DNA of 32,772 bases from an uncultured Saprospiraceae bacterium (GTDB lineage Bacteria; Bacteroidota; Bacteroidia; Chitinophagales; Saprospiraceae). The notes below the pieces were generated by a model that searched no databases, was not told where the DNA came from, and was given only the letters and a program-made list of their open reading frames with translations. A program made the position numbers and the translations under genes. Of this stretch, positions 1-7,014 are shown one piece after another (the first letter of the stretch is position 1; every line of letters starts with the position of its first letter). The stretch is from assembly GCA_937928575.1 (NCBI GenBank), contig CALFWW010000018.1:1-32772 (forward strand). The letters run 5' to 3'.

Positions 1-2
1 AG

Positions 3-215
3 ATCAAGGCAGAAAACGTAGACATAGCCTTAGTTACGGCGAGCCTGCCTGACTGCGCCAAGCAGACAGGGCTTTCTAACGAAGATATCGGGAAATTTTT
101 CTCAAAGATAACCGTAATTATAGACTACAATTTGTATAACATAATGTCGATTCATCAAGACAGTATACCATTTTGCAGGACCAAGTGGTGTTTTTTGAGT
201 CGAAAAAATGGGTAA
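3..215 (+). pseudogene. Open coding remnant entering from the left edge
   Basis: This frame is open from the first bases of the window to a TAA at 213-215, about 70 codons, with no start inside the window. Its first 40 residues read like protein (IKAENVDIALVTASLPDC, then SNEDIGKFFSKI). The last 30 lie opposite the conserved part of the minus-strand membrane-protein fragment and are probably not real. It could be the C-terminal end of a gene to the left, fused by rearrangement to the fragment, or a chance open frame. The palindrome at 42-73 lies inside it. I do not recognise the family. Confidence 0.25.
42..73. repeat. Imperfect palindrome, REP-like
   Basis: AGCCTGCCTG on the left faces CAGACAGGGCT on the right, giving a stem of about 10-12 bp with one mismatch and one bulge around a short GC-rich loop. 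It is much richer in G+C than its surroundings. Short palindromes built on GCCTGCCTG are common dispersed elements in Bacteroidota genomes. There is only this one copy in the window, so calling it dispersed is an inference. Confidence 0.45.
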
Positions 216-449
216 AGGGACTCTCCCACTTCTCTCAGCTAATCTCGGAATCATTAGAATATTAATGACAAAATATAGGAATAAAAATAGGAAGCATTTC
301 AATAGTATCCATTTCCATTTTACTCTATAATTTCGAAGGAAGTAAACAGAAAGTGGTTTGTAAATTAAATAGATGAGTCCTCCTGTTTGCGTTAATACAG
401 TTAGCAATACAACAATAAATAAAGTTTTTATTGTTTGAAGAAATATCAT
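102..449 (-). pseudogene. Truncated inner-membrane protein gene (N-terminal part only)
   Basis: ATG at 449 gives 115 residues; a TTG at 470 would add seven. There are two hydrophobic segments, at about residues 3-32 and 46-64. They are followed by SGRVPLPIF and LMNRHYV, which I recall as the early part of a larger conserved Bacteroidota membrane protein with a long soluble C-terminal region. Here the resemblance stops right after NRHYV (near position 143), and eleven unrelated residues lead to a stop. The rest of the expected protein is missing, and the sequence further left looks foreign to this gene. I infer truncation by rearrangement. A genuinely short protein is possible but less likely. 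Confidence 0.45.
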
Positions 450-565
450 TAGCGGAATTAATTGAAGCAACTAAACTGTTAGAAAGCTTTGAATATTGTT
501 GTGGTGGTCATTATGTTTTACGAATTCAGGAAATTGAATTGGTATTTACAACTGGAGAAAGGTGA
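419..565 (+). pseudogene. Protein-like remnant without an ATG start
   Basis: After an in-frame TAA at 416-418 the frame stays open to TGA at 563-565, giving 48 codons. The translation is convincing as protein (EEISLAELIEATKLLESFEY, then HYVLRIQEIELVFTTGER). There is no ATG; TTG at 431 is the only plausible start. The 5' end overlaps the start of the minus-strand fragment, so both cannot be intact genes as they stand. It is most likely the tail of a lost gene. No family is recognised. Confidence 0.3.
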
Positions 566-604
566 GCTCAGACATTCGATCCTCCCCGATCAATAAATCG
601 ATCG

Positions 605-628
605 ACCCTCCTTGGAATAAAGGAGGGT
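605..628. repeat. Perfect 9-bp inverted repeat
   Basis: ACCCTCCTT at 605-613 is the exact reverse complement of AAGGAGGGT at 620-628, with a six-base loop. Neither side is followed by a clear T run, so a terminator is unlikely unless it is Rho-assisted. It sits in the gene-poor stretch 566-843, where I find no coding region. Confidence 0.5.
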
Positions 629-757
629 TGGACCATGAATCCGTAATCTCGCTTTGCTCGTATCTAGTATCCATCCCTGCAACTTCGGACATCCCTTACC
701 TTTAAAAAAAACTACCGTTTATGCATAAGTTGAAAAACCTACCCAGTTGCAATCATA

Positions 758-815
758 AAATTGCTTGTCATCCTGAGCTTTGGCTTTGCCAAGATGTCGA
801 AGGATCAAGCAATTT
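758..815. repeat. Long nested palindrome, dispersed-repeat type
   Basis: AAATTGCTTG (758-767) pairs perfectly with CAAGCAATTT (806-815). Inside it, ATCCT (770-774) pairs with AGGAT (801-805), and TTGGC (780-784) pairs with GCCAA (788-792) around a TTT loop. The core, CATCCTGAGC followed by GTCGAAGGATC, matches a sequence I know as a very common intergenic repeat in Bacteroidota. It lies 29 bp past the end of the deiminase gene, so a transcript from that gene would fold it. It may act as a 3' stabiliser or weak terminator; the U tail is poor. Confidence 0.6.
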
Positions 816-843
816 CTCGGGTTTCCAATAATAGCTATAAATT

Positions 844-2619
844 CTACTCAATAATTATTTTCTGAGATTGAATTGTTGTGCTTGTTTTTATCTGAACAAA
901 ATAAGTTCCAGCCGGATATTCCGACGCATTGATAAAATACTTTGAATCACCAGCAGGAATCGCCCCTTGAAAAATCGTACTTACTTTTCTCCCTAATAAA
1001 TCCAACAATTCAATTTCAGCATCTATTTTTTGATCACTAAGAACAGGAATACAAGTAATTGCAGCAGTTGGATTTGGGAAAATTGTCTCTAAAGTAAAAT
1101 TGGAATTTGCTACTTCGTCATTATTAATGATGGTACAGTCTTTTACATCGATCTCAAAATATCCCTCTGGTGCAGGCATTGGACGAGTGATGGTCTTTCC
1201 ATTAGTTGCAGTTGCTTCGATATAATAATAGAGCGGTCCTTCATCGGATGCAGGAATACTTCCAAACCAATCATCACCAGCAAATCCAATATTCATATCA
1301 ACAGCTTGATAAGCAGCAGTTAAATCCGTTTTGTAAAACAAAGTAGCAGATGAAATTCCAGAAATGTGTTTGATAGAAGCCATAATATCAATTGTTTCAC
1401 CAGCACATGCCTCCACTACTCTATTGGTGGAAATCCAAAGTGGCTCATTGACTCCTAACTCTTTGGTGATACAATGTAGCGCACCTAGATATGGAATTAT
1501 ACTGTTACAATTTATGCCAACTACATTATATCCTGGCATCGCTTCTTGCCAAACTGCCAATGCTTCCTCATCATATTGCTGTTGATAAGTAGGTACCAAA
1601 ATGGTGTTATTGACAAACACTGCATTTGAGTAGGTTCTGTAATCTCCAGAAGGTGGGTAGCTTCCTCCAAAATCTGGTGGCATTGGAATCCGAATGATTT
1701 CAAAATCCTCTCCTGCCGTTGTTGTAAAATTATTTAGTACATATTGAATGTTTGCTTCAATTTGAGGACCATCGGCCGTACCCATTGGATATTCTCCAAC
1801 CAACAATGTTTTTTCGTCCAACAATTTCATATGCATATCAATGTGGTGAATAGCATCATAAGGTAACGTTTCCATTTTCACGTAGTTCTCGATCCCCATT
1901 GTGAGATCCATTTGTTCATCCAATTCACTTTCAGATAATGGGCAATTGGTCCATTGACTAGTAGGGTCGTTTTCTTCCAATACCAGCTCCGATGAAAATC
2001 CAAGTCCTAATCCATCCGACATAAAATTCCCACCGGTATGAACAACTCGACCAGGACAACTAGTAGTTGCAATCAATGGGAGGTCCATATCTTCGGCAAT
2101 TATATTAGAAACAATGTCATCTTTTGGTCGATTTCTATTGTAGACCCAATCCACCAATCCTAAGGTATCCACATCATTTGCGTATACGGTGTTAGGCCCG
2201 TAATCCCTTACCCATATTCTATCAAAATCTCCCACCACAAAACGTATGCCCGTACTCGTATCAATATTGGAAGCTTCTAAACTGCTGATTACTGAATTGG
2301 CGTTGGCACAAACAATAATAACTTCACATTCTTCTTTAGCATGACGAACTATTTCTTTCAAAATATTGGTCACTCCATTTCCATATCCTGTATCCCAAGT
2401 AATGATCAGTCCTTGCAATTCTTCCCATTCTGCCATTGATCTTGGATTTTGAAATGGGCTAATTGAATTCGAAGAAATAACAGGTTGACTTAAATTGGTT
2501 GGTGTCATTTCTCTTTCAAATAACGTCAACGCATGTGTCAATGGAATGTTAGGATTTTGGGCAACAAGAGTACCCGCACTTAAATACACGATAAGAATAA
2601 AAGATAAAATTGATTTCAT
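844..2619 (-). CDS. Secreted peptidylarginine-deiminase-like protein with T9SS type A sorting domain
   Basis: The protein has 591 residues. The ATG at 2619 gives a clean signal peptide (MKSILSFILIVYLSAGTLVAQ). The in-frame ATG at 2691 lies inside the upstream terminator and is rejected. Residues about 55-390 are a PAD_porph/agmatine deiminase fold with WVRDYGP (Asp139), NRNRP (Arg162, Arg164), HTGGNF, HIDMH (His259, Asp261), YSNAVFVN (Asn332) and GALHCIT (nucleophile Cys383). These line up in order and spacing with PPAD Asp130, Arg152/Arg154, His236/Asp238, Asn297 and Cys351, as I remember them. An Ig-like region (about 391-515) and a T9SS type A domain (FPNPTAA to the C-terminus) follow, the same architecture as PPAD. 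The expected reaction is arginine to citrulline plus ammonia, outside the cell. Agmatine deiminase activity cannot be excluded, but those enzymes are normally cytoplasmic and lack these tails. Confidence 0.88.
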   Translation of the reverse strand: MKSILSFILIVYLSAGTLVAQNPNIPLTHALTLFEREMTPTNLSQPVISSNSISPFQNPRSMAEWEELQGLIITWDTGYGNGVTNILKEIVRHAKEECEVIIVCANANSVISSLEASNIDTSTGIRFVVGDFDRIWVRDYGPNTVYANDVDTLGLVDWVYNRNRPKDDIVSNIIAEDMDLPLIATTSCPGRVVHTGGNFMSDGLGLGFSSELVLEENDPTSQWTNCPLSESELDEQMDLTMGIENYVKMETLPYDAIHHIDMHMKLLDEKTLLVGEYPMGTADGPQIEANIQYVLNNFTTTAGEDFEIIRIPMPPDFGGSYPPSGDYRTYSNAVFVNNTILVPTYQQQYDEEALAVWQEAMPGYNVVGINCNSIIPYLGALHCITKELGVNEPLWISTNRVVEACAGETIDIMASIKHISGISSATLFYKTDLTAAYQAVDMNIGFAGDDWFGSIPASDEGPLYYYIEATATNGKTITRPMPAPEGYFEIDVKDCTIINNDEVANSNFTLETIFPNPTAAITCIPVLSDQKIDAEIELLDLLGRKVSTIFQGAIPAGDSKYFINASEYPAGTYFVQIKTSTTIQSQKIIIE

Positions 2620-2670
2620 AAAAGTAAATCTAAAGGATAATACAAATTGATTGGTCTCTAAATTAAACAT

Positions 2671-2709
2671 AAAAAAAGGGAACTGCATCACATACAGTTC
2701 CCTTTTTTT
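2671..2709 (-). terminator. Intrinsic terminator after the TonB-dependent receptor gene
   Basis: GGGAACTG (2678-2685) pairs with CAGTTCCC (2695-2702). The stem is flanked by seven A on the left and seven T on the right, so it can work in either direction. On the minus strand it ends 15-50 bases past the receptor stop. It separates the receptor from the deiminase, which should therefore have its own promoter in 2620-2670. Confidence 0.85.
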
Positions 2710-2723
2710 GCCATAATCCTGAC

Positions 2724-5006
2724 TTAAAAATGGAAAGTCAGTCCAATACTTGGCAAAATTGGAAGTTGATTCACTCGTTCATATCTAACTCTATCAAAAT
2801 AAAAGATATTATCTCTATTGTAAGCGTTGGTGAGACTCGCAATTGCTTCCAACTTTGAAGATTTAGAAAATGTAAATGTCTTCTTTAAGGAGAAATCCAA
2901 ACGATGATAGTAAGGTAAACGACCTCCGTTTCTTTCTTCAGAATACACAATTCCTAACTCCGCATTTTCAGTCAATGGATCAGAATCTAAACCATCCGCA
3001 AAAATTGAGTTGCCATAAAAACCTTGTGTTCTAGTAAATGGAAATCCTGATCCCATATTCCATCTGGCACTTGCCTCCCAATCGCGATCTCCACCAAATG
3101 TATGACTCACTAAAAAGTTAACATTATGTCGACGATCAAACAGTGTCGGGTAAACTTGCTCTCCATCATCACGATTTACAAATCCAAGTGAGTAAGTTGC
3201 CCATACCGTCAAAGAAGGTACTTGATAATCTACTGAAAAATCAATCCCATAAGCTTCACCTGTTTCGGTGACATAATTGGGATCCGAAGGGAGTACTTTA
3301 TTTCTGTTTATTTGAATAATTTGGTTGAAACCTTTATAGTATGGTTCTACATTCAAAGTGGTGTTATCCCCTACATCAAATTCCATCCCCGCAATCGCAT
3401 GCATCGCTTTTTGAAGTCTATGATCAGTTGGCTCTGTTGTTCCTGGTTTGAAAAAAGTTTCTTCTGGACCAGAAAGGAAACCTACAAATAAGTTGACGAC
3501 ATCTCTTTCATTTACGGTACTGATTAAATTCTGAGAATACAATCCACCTGCAAATTTAAAACGGATATCTTCTGTTATATTATACTTGACACCTAATCTT
3601 GGTTCAAATGAAGGTTCATTTAAAGAAGCATAGTAATGCAATCTTACACTTGGCTCAATAATTAAGTTACCGATTTTACGCTTGTATGTTGCGTAACCTG
3701 CTAGTTCTGTTGTGAAATCTTCTTGTTGGAAAGTAAGGTTCAAGAAATTTCTGAATATAAAATCGGTGTTGAATCCGTTGAATTCAAAACCATATTTCAA
3801 TTCACTATTTTTTCCAAAATTTAAAAAGTTCAAACCAGCAGAATAAGTATTGATACCACTTGTTCTTGGTGCGCCATCTGCTTCCTGCAACTTGATGTTG
3901 TAATTTGAAAAAGCGAAAGTACCAGTGATCGTAAAACTAGAAGCTGGTGGAATTAAATTAAAATTAGCTGCCGCACCATTGGTCACCCAGTTTAGATTTG
4001 CAATTCCTGGATAGTTGACCCCATCTGTAAAATTGAAACCAAACAAATTTAATTTACTACCATTCCCCGCAACCATCGACACCTTCCCATAAACATCTTG
4101 AAATGAGAATGGTAATCCGAGACTATCCGAAGATGCGTAAGAATATAGTGCTTTAGAAGTTTGATCTAGATAAGATTTTTTTCCAGTCAATAAAAATGAA
4201 GTACTTCCTCCACCTTCTTCCTTCAATTTCTTGATCGGTCCTTCTACCAAAACTTTTGCCTGAAAGGGACTTGCAGAAACAACGCCACCAAATTTTTTCT
4301 TATCTCCTTCTTTGGTTTTAATATCTACAACAGCAGAAATACGTCCTCCATATTCAGCACCGAATCCTCCAGTTAATACATCTACGTTTTTGATTGTTTC
4401 TGTTTCAAATACGGAGAAGAAACCGATCGAGTGAAATGGATTGTAAATGGTCATCCCATCGAGCAGGATTTTATTTTGGACAGGCGAACCTCCACGTATG
4501 TACAATTGCCCACCCTGATCACCCGTAACAATGACTCCAGGCAATACGGGTAAGTATTGTGCGATATCTGCCTCACCACCTACCGAAGGCAATGCACGAA
4601 TTTGTTTTGGTGTCACCGTTACTTTTGAAATTTGGACATCAGAACGTGCTTGTTCTTTTTTTGCAGAGACATTGACAACACCTAATTGGACACCACTTTC
4701 TGTCATATACATACTGACATACTCTAGTCCGCCTGCCCTCAATTTGACATCCACAGCAACACTATCATAACCAATATAAGTAGAAACCAAAGTAATATCA
4801 CCAGGTGCTACATCAGTAATGGTGAAGAAACCATCTAAGTCGGTTGTTGCTCCTTTTCCAGTTCCGCTTATCAAAACATTGCAATAAATTACCGGTTCAC
4901 CGCTATCTTTATCATATACATTTCCGCGTATCGTTCCATTTTGTGCAATTGCTGATCCCAAAAATGAGAGGGCTAGAATTGCTGAGAAAAAAAATCGTTT
5001 CATCAT
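2724..5006 (-). CDS. TonB-dependent receptor with carboxypeptidase-regulatory-like domain
   Basis: The protein has 760 residues, with a signal peptide (MMKRFFFSAILALSFLGSAIAQ) starting at either of two adjacent ATGs (5006 or 5003). Residues about 23-110 form a CarboxypepD_reg-like beta domain (GTIRGNVYDKDSGEPV). Residues about 125-230 are the plug, with LPVLPGV, LYIRGGSPVQNKILLDG and GGFGAEYGGRISAVVDI. The remainder is a 22-stranded-type barrel ending in the outer-membrane signature LTFHF. At 760 residues it lies in the short class, below the SusC range of about 1000, and no SusD partner is adjacent. The substrate is unknown. It lies upstream of the deiminase on the same strand, but a strong terminator separates them, so joint function is only suggested by proximity. 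Confidence 0.93.
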   Translation of the reverse strand: MMKRFFFSAILALSFLGSAIAQNGTIRGNVYDKDSGEPVIYCNVLISGTGKGATTDLDGFFTITDVAPGDITLVSTYIGYDSVAVDVKLRAGGLEYVSMYMTESGVQLGVVNVSAKKEQARSDVQISKVTVTPKQIRALPSVGGEADIAQYLPVLPGVIVTGDQGGQLYIRGGSPVQNKILLDGMTIYNPFHSIGFFSVFETETIKNVDVLTGGFGAEYGGRISAVVDIKTKEGDKKKFGGVVSASPFQAKVLVEGPIKKLKEEGGGSTSFLLTGKKSYLDQTSKALYSYASSDSLGLPFSFQDVYGKVSMVAGNGSKLNLFGFNFTDGVNYPGIANLNWVTNGAAANFNLIPPASSFTITGTFAFSNYNIKLQEADGAPRTSGINTYSAGLNFLNFGKNSELKYGFEFNGFNTDFIFRNFLNLTFQQEDFTTELAGYATYKRKIGNLIIEPSVRLHYYASLNEPSFEPRLGVKYNITEDIRFKFAGGLYSQNLISTVNERDVVNLFVGFLSGPEETFFKPGTTEPTDHRLQKAMHAIAGMEFDVGDNTTLNVEPYYKGFNQIIQINRNKVLPSDPNYVTETGEAYGIDFSVDYQVPSLTVWATYSLGFVNRDDGEQVYPTLFDRRHNVNFLVSHTFGGDRDWEASARWNMGSGFPFTRTQGFYGNSIFADGLDSDPLTENAELGIVYSEERNGGRLPYYHRLDFSLKKTFTFSKSSKLEAIASLTNAYNRDNIFYFDRVRYERVNQLPILPSIGLTFHF

Positions 5007-5190
5007 TTCAAGTGTTCTGTATTAATATGGTATTAGTTCAAAATAAGGATGTAAAATACGCAAAAAATGCCTTTTCATAGACTTCTTAACTGTCCCATTT
5101 TTGTCATCTACAAGTATTATAAAGATCTGATAATCAATTTTTTATAAATATTTATATCTGAATCGGTTTTCGACTAACCAATGGAAATTG

Positions 5191-5198
5191 TACCTTAG
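5191..5198 (+). promoter_or_regulatory. Possible -7 box for the 5221-6910 unit
   Basis: TACCTTAG matches the Bacteroidota -7 consensus TAnnTTTG at five of its six fixed positions and lies 22 bases before the ATG at 5221. A T-rich stretch stands near the expected -33 position but is not a clean TTTG. No other candidate in the 5007-5220 divergent region is better. Confidence 0.35.
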
Positions 5199-5220
5199 CC
5201 ATCACATTAACTCGATTAAC

Positions 5221-5934
5221 ATGAAAAGAAACCTATTAATATTCGCTTCAATCTTGATTGCAAATGTTGTTTTGGCGCAATCGCTGGCAATAGAAAAAAA
5301 AATTATCGATGGTATTACTGCTGAAATATGCGCTTGCATGGAAGCAGAAAAAATGGAGTTGAAAACATATGAAGCGTTCAATGCAGCACTGATTCATTGC
5401 ATGGATTATGAAAACTCTTCCTTCAAACCGATGATTGATTCGATATACATCCAAAATGAGGATTATGATTTTTTGGTAAAACTACCAGATGAACTTTCTA
5501 AAAGAATTCGATCTGGTTGTCAACTAGTCGTTGAGTTTTATCAAAACAATGGAATTCCGGACTTGGCGAATAAAATACAATATGAAGTAACTGGAATGAC
5601 CTTGGCAGTTGATAGAATGGTATTGATGAGGGATTTTTATGCCAATGTGTTTGACGTGAATTTTGTAGAACTCAACAAAATGAACACTGTTTTATATCAA
5701 GGGAATTTGGGAAATCTTTTGTTATTACTTTGTCCCGCAGAAATTGCGGAGATCGATGCGAAACAAAATCGTCATCAATTAAATTTGGATGTAAATGATT
5801 TAGATAAAGCAGTTGAATTGGTGTTGGCGAATGGAGGGACGACGAAAAAACACGAAAAACAAATTCCGGGGATGCGTGCAATTACTGTTTATGATCCTGA
5901 TGGAAACAGTTTGGTTTTGCGAGAAAATTTATAA
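5221..5934 (+). CDS. Exported protein with cysteine-bearing helical domain and C-terminal glyoxalase/VOC domain
   Basis: The protein has 237 residues from ATG 5221, which begins a signal peptide (MKRNLLIFASILIANVVLAQ). A start at 5188 would put an unlikely extension before it. Residues about 21-118 are helical and carry spaced cysteines (ICACM, IHCMD, SGCQ), resembling small exported Bacteroidota domains of unknown role. Residues about 120-237 are one vicinal-oxygen-chelate module: GMTLAVDRMVLMRDFYANVF at the start and DPDGNSLVLRENL at the end. VOC proteins usually work in the cytoplasm as pairs of modules binding a metal; a single exported module is unusual. The expected metal ligands are not clear, so a binding role is as likely as catalysis. 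It is probably first in an operon with the next two genes. Confidence 0.8.
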   Translation: MKRNLLIFASILIANVVLAQSLAIEKKIIDGITAEICACMEAEKMELKTYEAFNAALIHCMDYENSSFKPMIDSIYIQNEDYDFLVKLPDELSKRIRSGCQLVVEFYQNNGIPDLANKIQYEVTGMTLAVDRMVLMRDFYANVFDVNFVELNKMNTVLYQGNLGNLLLLLCPAEIAEIDAKQNRHQLNLDVNDLDKAVELVLANGGTTKKHEKQIPGMRAITVYDPDGNSLVLRENL

Positions 5935-5943
5935 TTTGAAAGA

Positions 5944-6366
5944 ATGGGTAAAATCATTTCTTATGCTTTTAAATGTTGGATAACCAGTGCAATCATTGGT
6001 GTGTTAGGGGTTTTGCTTTACACTATCTTAAATCAAAACCAAGCTCAAATAACCGGAGCAATAGTCGGTTCCGTTGCCTTCTCTGTCTCCATGTTAATTG
6101 TAATTTTCTTGTGTAGTGTTATTGGATATTTCCGATTTAGAACGCCCAACCATTTTAGAATTTTCGTCAGTGTTATCTGCCTACTTATCTGGCTGTCATT
6201 TTCTAACATTATTTTTGGAATTCAATTTTTTAACTTCATGCGAACAGAAAGTTTAATAGCAATTAGTCAACTCATCGGTTTACTTTTTGGCATTTGGTAT
6301 TATGAATTTGAACTTAAAAAATCGATTGAGATTGATGATGCGGATATTTTGGATGTGGATATTTGA
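5944..6366 (+). CDS. Four-helix integral membrane protein of unknown function
   Basis: The protein has 140 residues with four hydrophobic segments, at about residues 10-30, 37-61, 70-96 and 102-120, and an acidic C-terminal tail (EIDDADILDVDI). The ATG lies 9 bases after the stop of the preceding gene, so the two are very likely co-transcribed. No signature residues, enzyme motif or known family is recognised. A small DoxX-like or YIP-like protein would look similar, but I see no motif supporting either. Confidence 0.75.
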   Translation: MGKIISYAFKCWITSAIIGVLGVLLYTILNQNQAQITGAIVGSVAFSVSMLIVIFLCSVIGYFRFRTPNHFRIFVSVICLLIWLSFSNIIFGIQFFNFMRTESLIAISQLIGLLFGIWYYEFELKKSIEIDDADILDVDI

Positions 6367-6376
6367 AATTATGAGC

Positions 6377-6910
6377 ATGAAAAAACTGATTTACCTCTTC
6401 CCCCTATTCCTTACGACTTACGGCTGCTCCCAAAAAAAGGTAAGTCTTGACCCTCATTATCCCAACATTGGTATTACGAGAAAAACATTAGAAAAGAACG
6501 GCTGGGTATTGACGTCTGGAATTGAAGGTGGTGTTTGTGTTTTCGAATCAAAAGTTAAGTATCCCCAAATGATTTTCTATGGTTCAACTCGTAAAGATTG
6601 TGCAAAAATAAACAGTCAAGATTTCTCTATACAACTTGAATATTTCCATGAATATCGATTTGAAACGATCCTGCCGAATGAAGATTTTGAAATTATGAGA
6701 AAGGATGAATTACTTCTGGAAATTCATAAAATCCTGAAAAGATATGACGCAACATTAATCGGTCAATTAGAAAAAATTAATCCATGCTTTATTCAGCTAT
6801 ACAGTAAAAACCAAGAAGATAATAAAATCAAGTGGCATATTAATCTTTGCCAAAAAGCACCTAAAAATATGACGCATCCAATAGATATGTCAGCTTATTA
6901 TGAATTATGA
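6377..6910 (+). CDS. Putative lipoprotein of unknown function
   Basis: The protein has 177 residues from ATG 6377 (ATG 6371 would add Met-Ser). The start lies about ten bases after the previous stop. MKKLIYLFPLFLTTYGCSQKK is a lipoprotein-type leader with the lipidated cysteine at residue 17. The -3 to -1 residues (TYG) are loose but acceptable for Bacteroidota. The mature part (about 160 residues) is mixed alpha/beta with a few cysteines (GGVCVFES, KDCAKI, NPCFIQL) and no recognised domain. The frame can be read back to 6287, but that extension overlaps the previous gene and would destroy the leader, so I reject it. It is the third gene of the 5221-6910 unit. Confidence 0.72.
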   Translation: MKKLIYLFPLFLTTYGCSQKKVSLDPHYPNIGITRKTLEKNGWVLTSGIEGGVCVFESKVKYPQMIFYGSTRKDCAKINSQDFSIQLEYFHEYRFETILPNEDFEIMRKDELLLEIHKILKRYDATLIGQLEKINPCFIQLYSKNQEDNKIKWHINLCQKAPKNMTHPIDMSAYYEL

Positions 6911-7014
6911 CTTAAGAAATAATATGAAAGTCGATGCATACTCGATGGCTAACATATGCGAAATGATTCAAATTTGATTATTTTGCACATTGAAATTTGC
7001 ATCTGCATTCAACT

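Noticed and set aside
844..2619. Calling the deiminase an agmatine deiminase (polyamine pathway)
   Set aside because: Same Pfam family, but the signal peptide, Ig-like region, T9SS tail and R-x-R pair fit PPAD better. Agmatine deiminase activity remains a secondary possibility.
6287..6376. Upstream extension of the 6377 lipoprotein
   Set aside because: It overlaps the previous gene by 80 bases and would bury the lipoprotein leader 30 residues into the protein.
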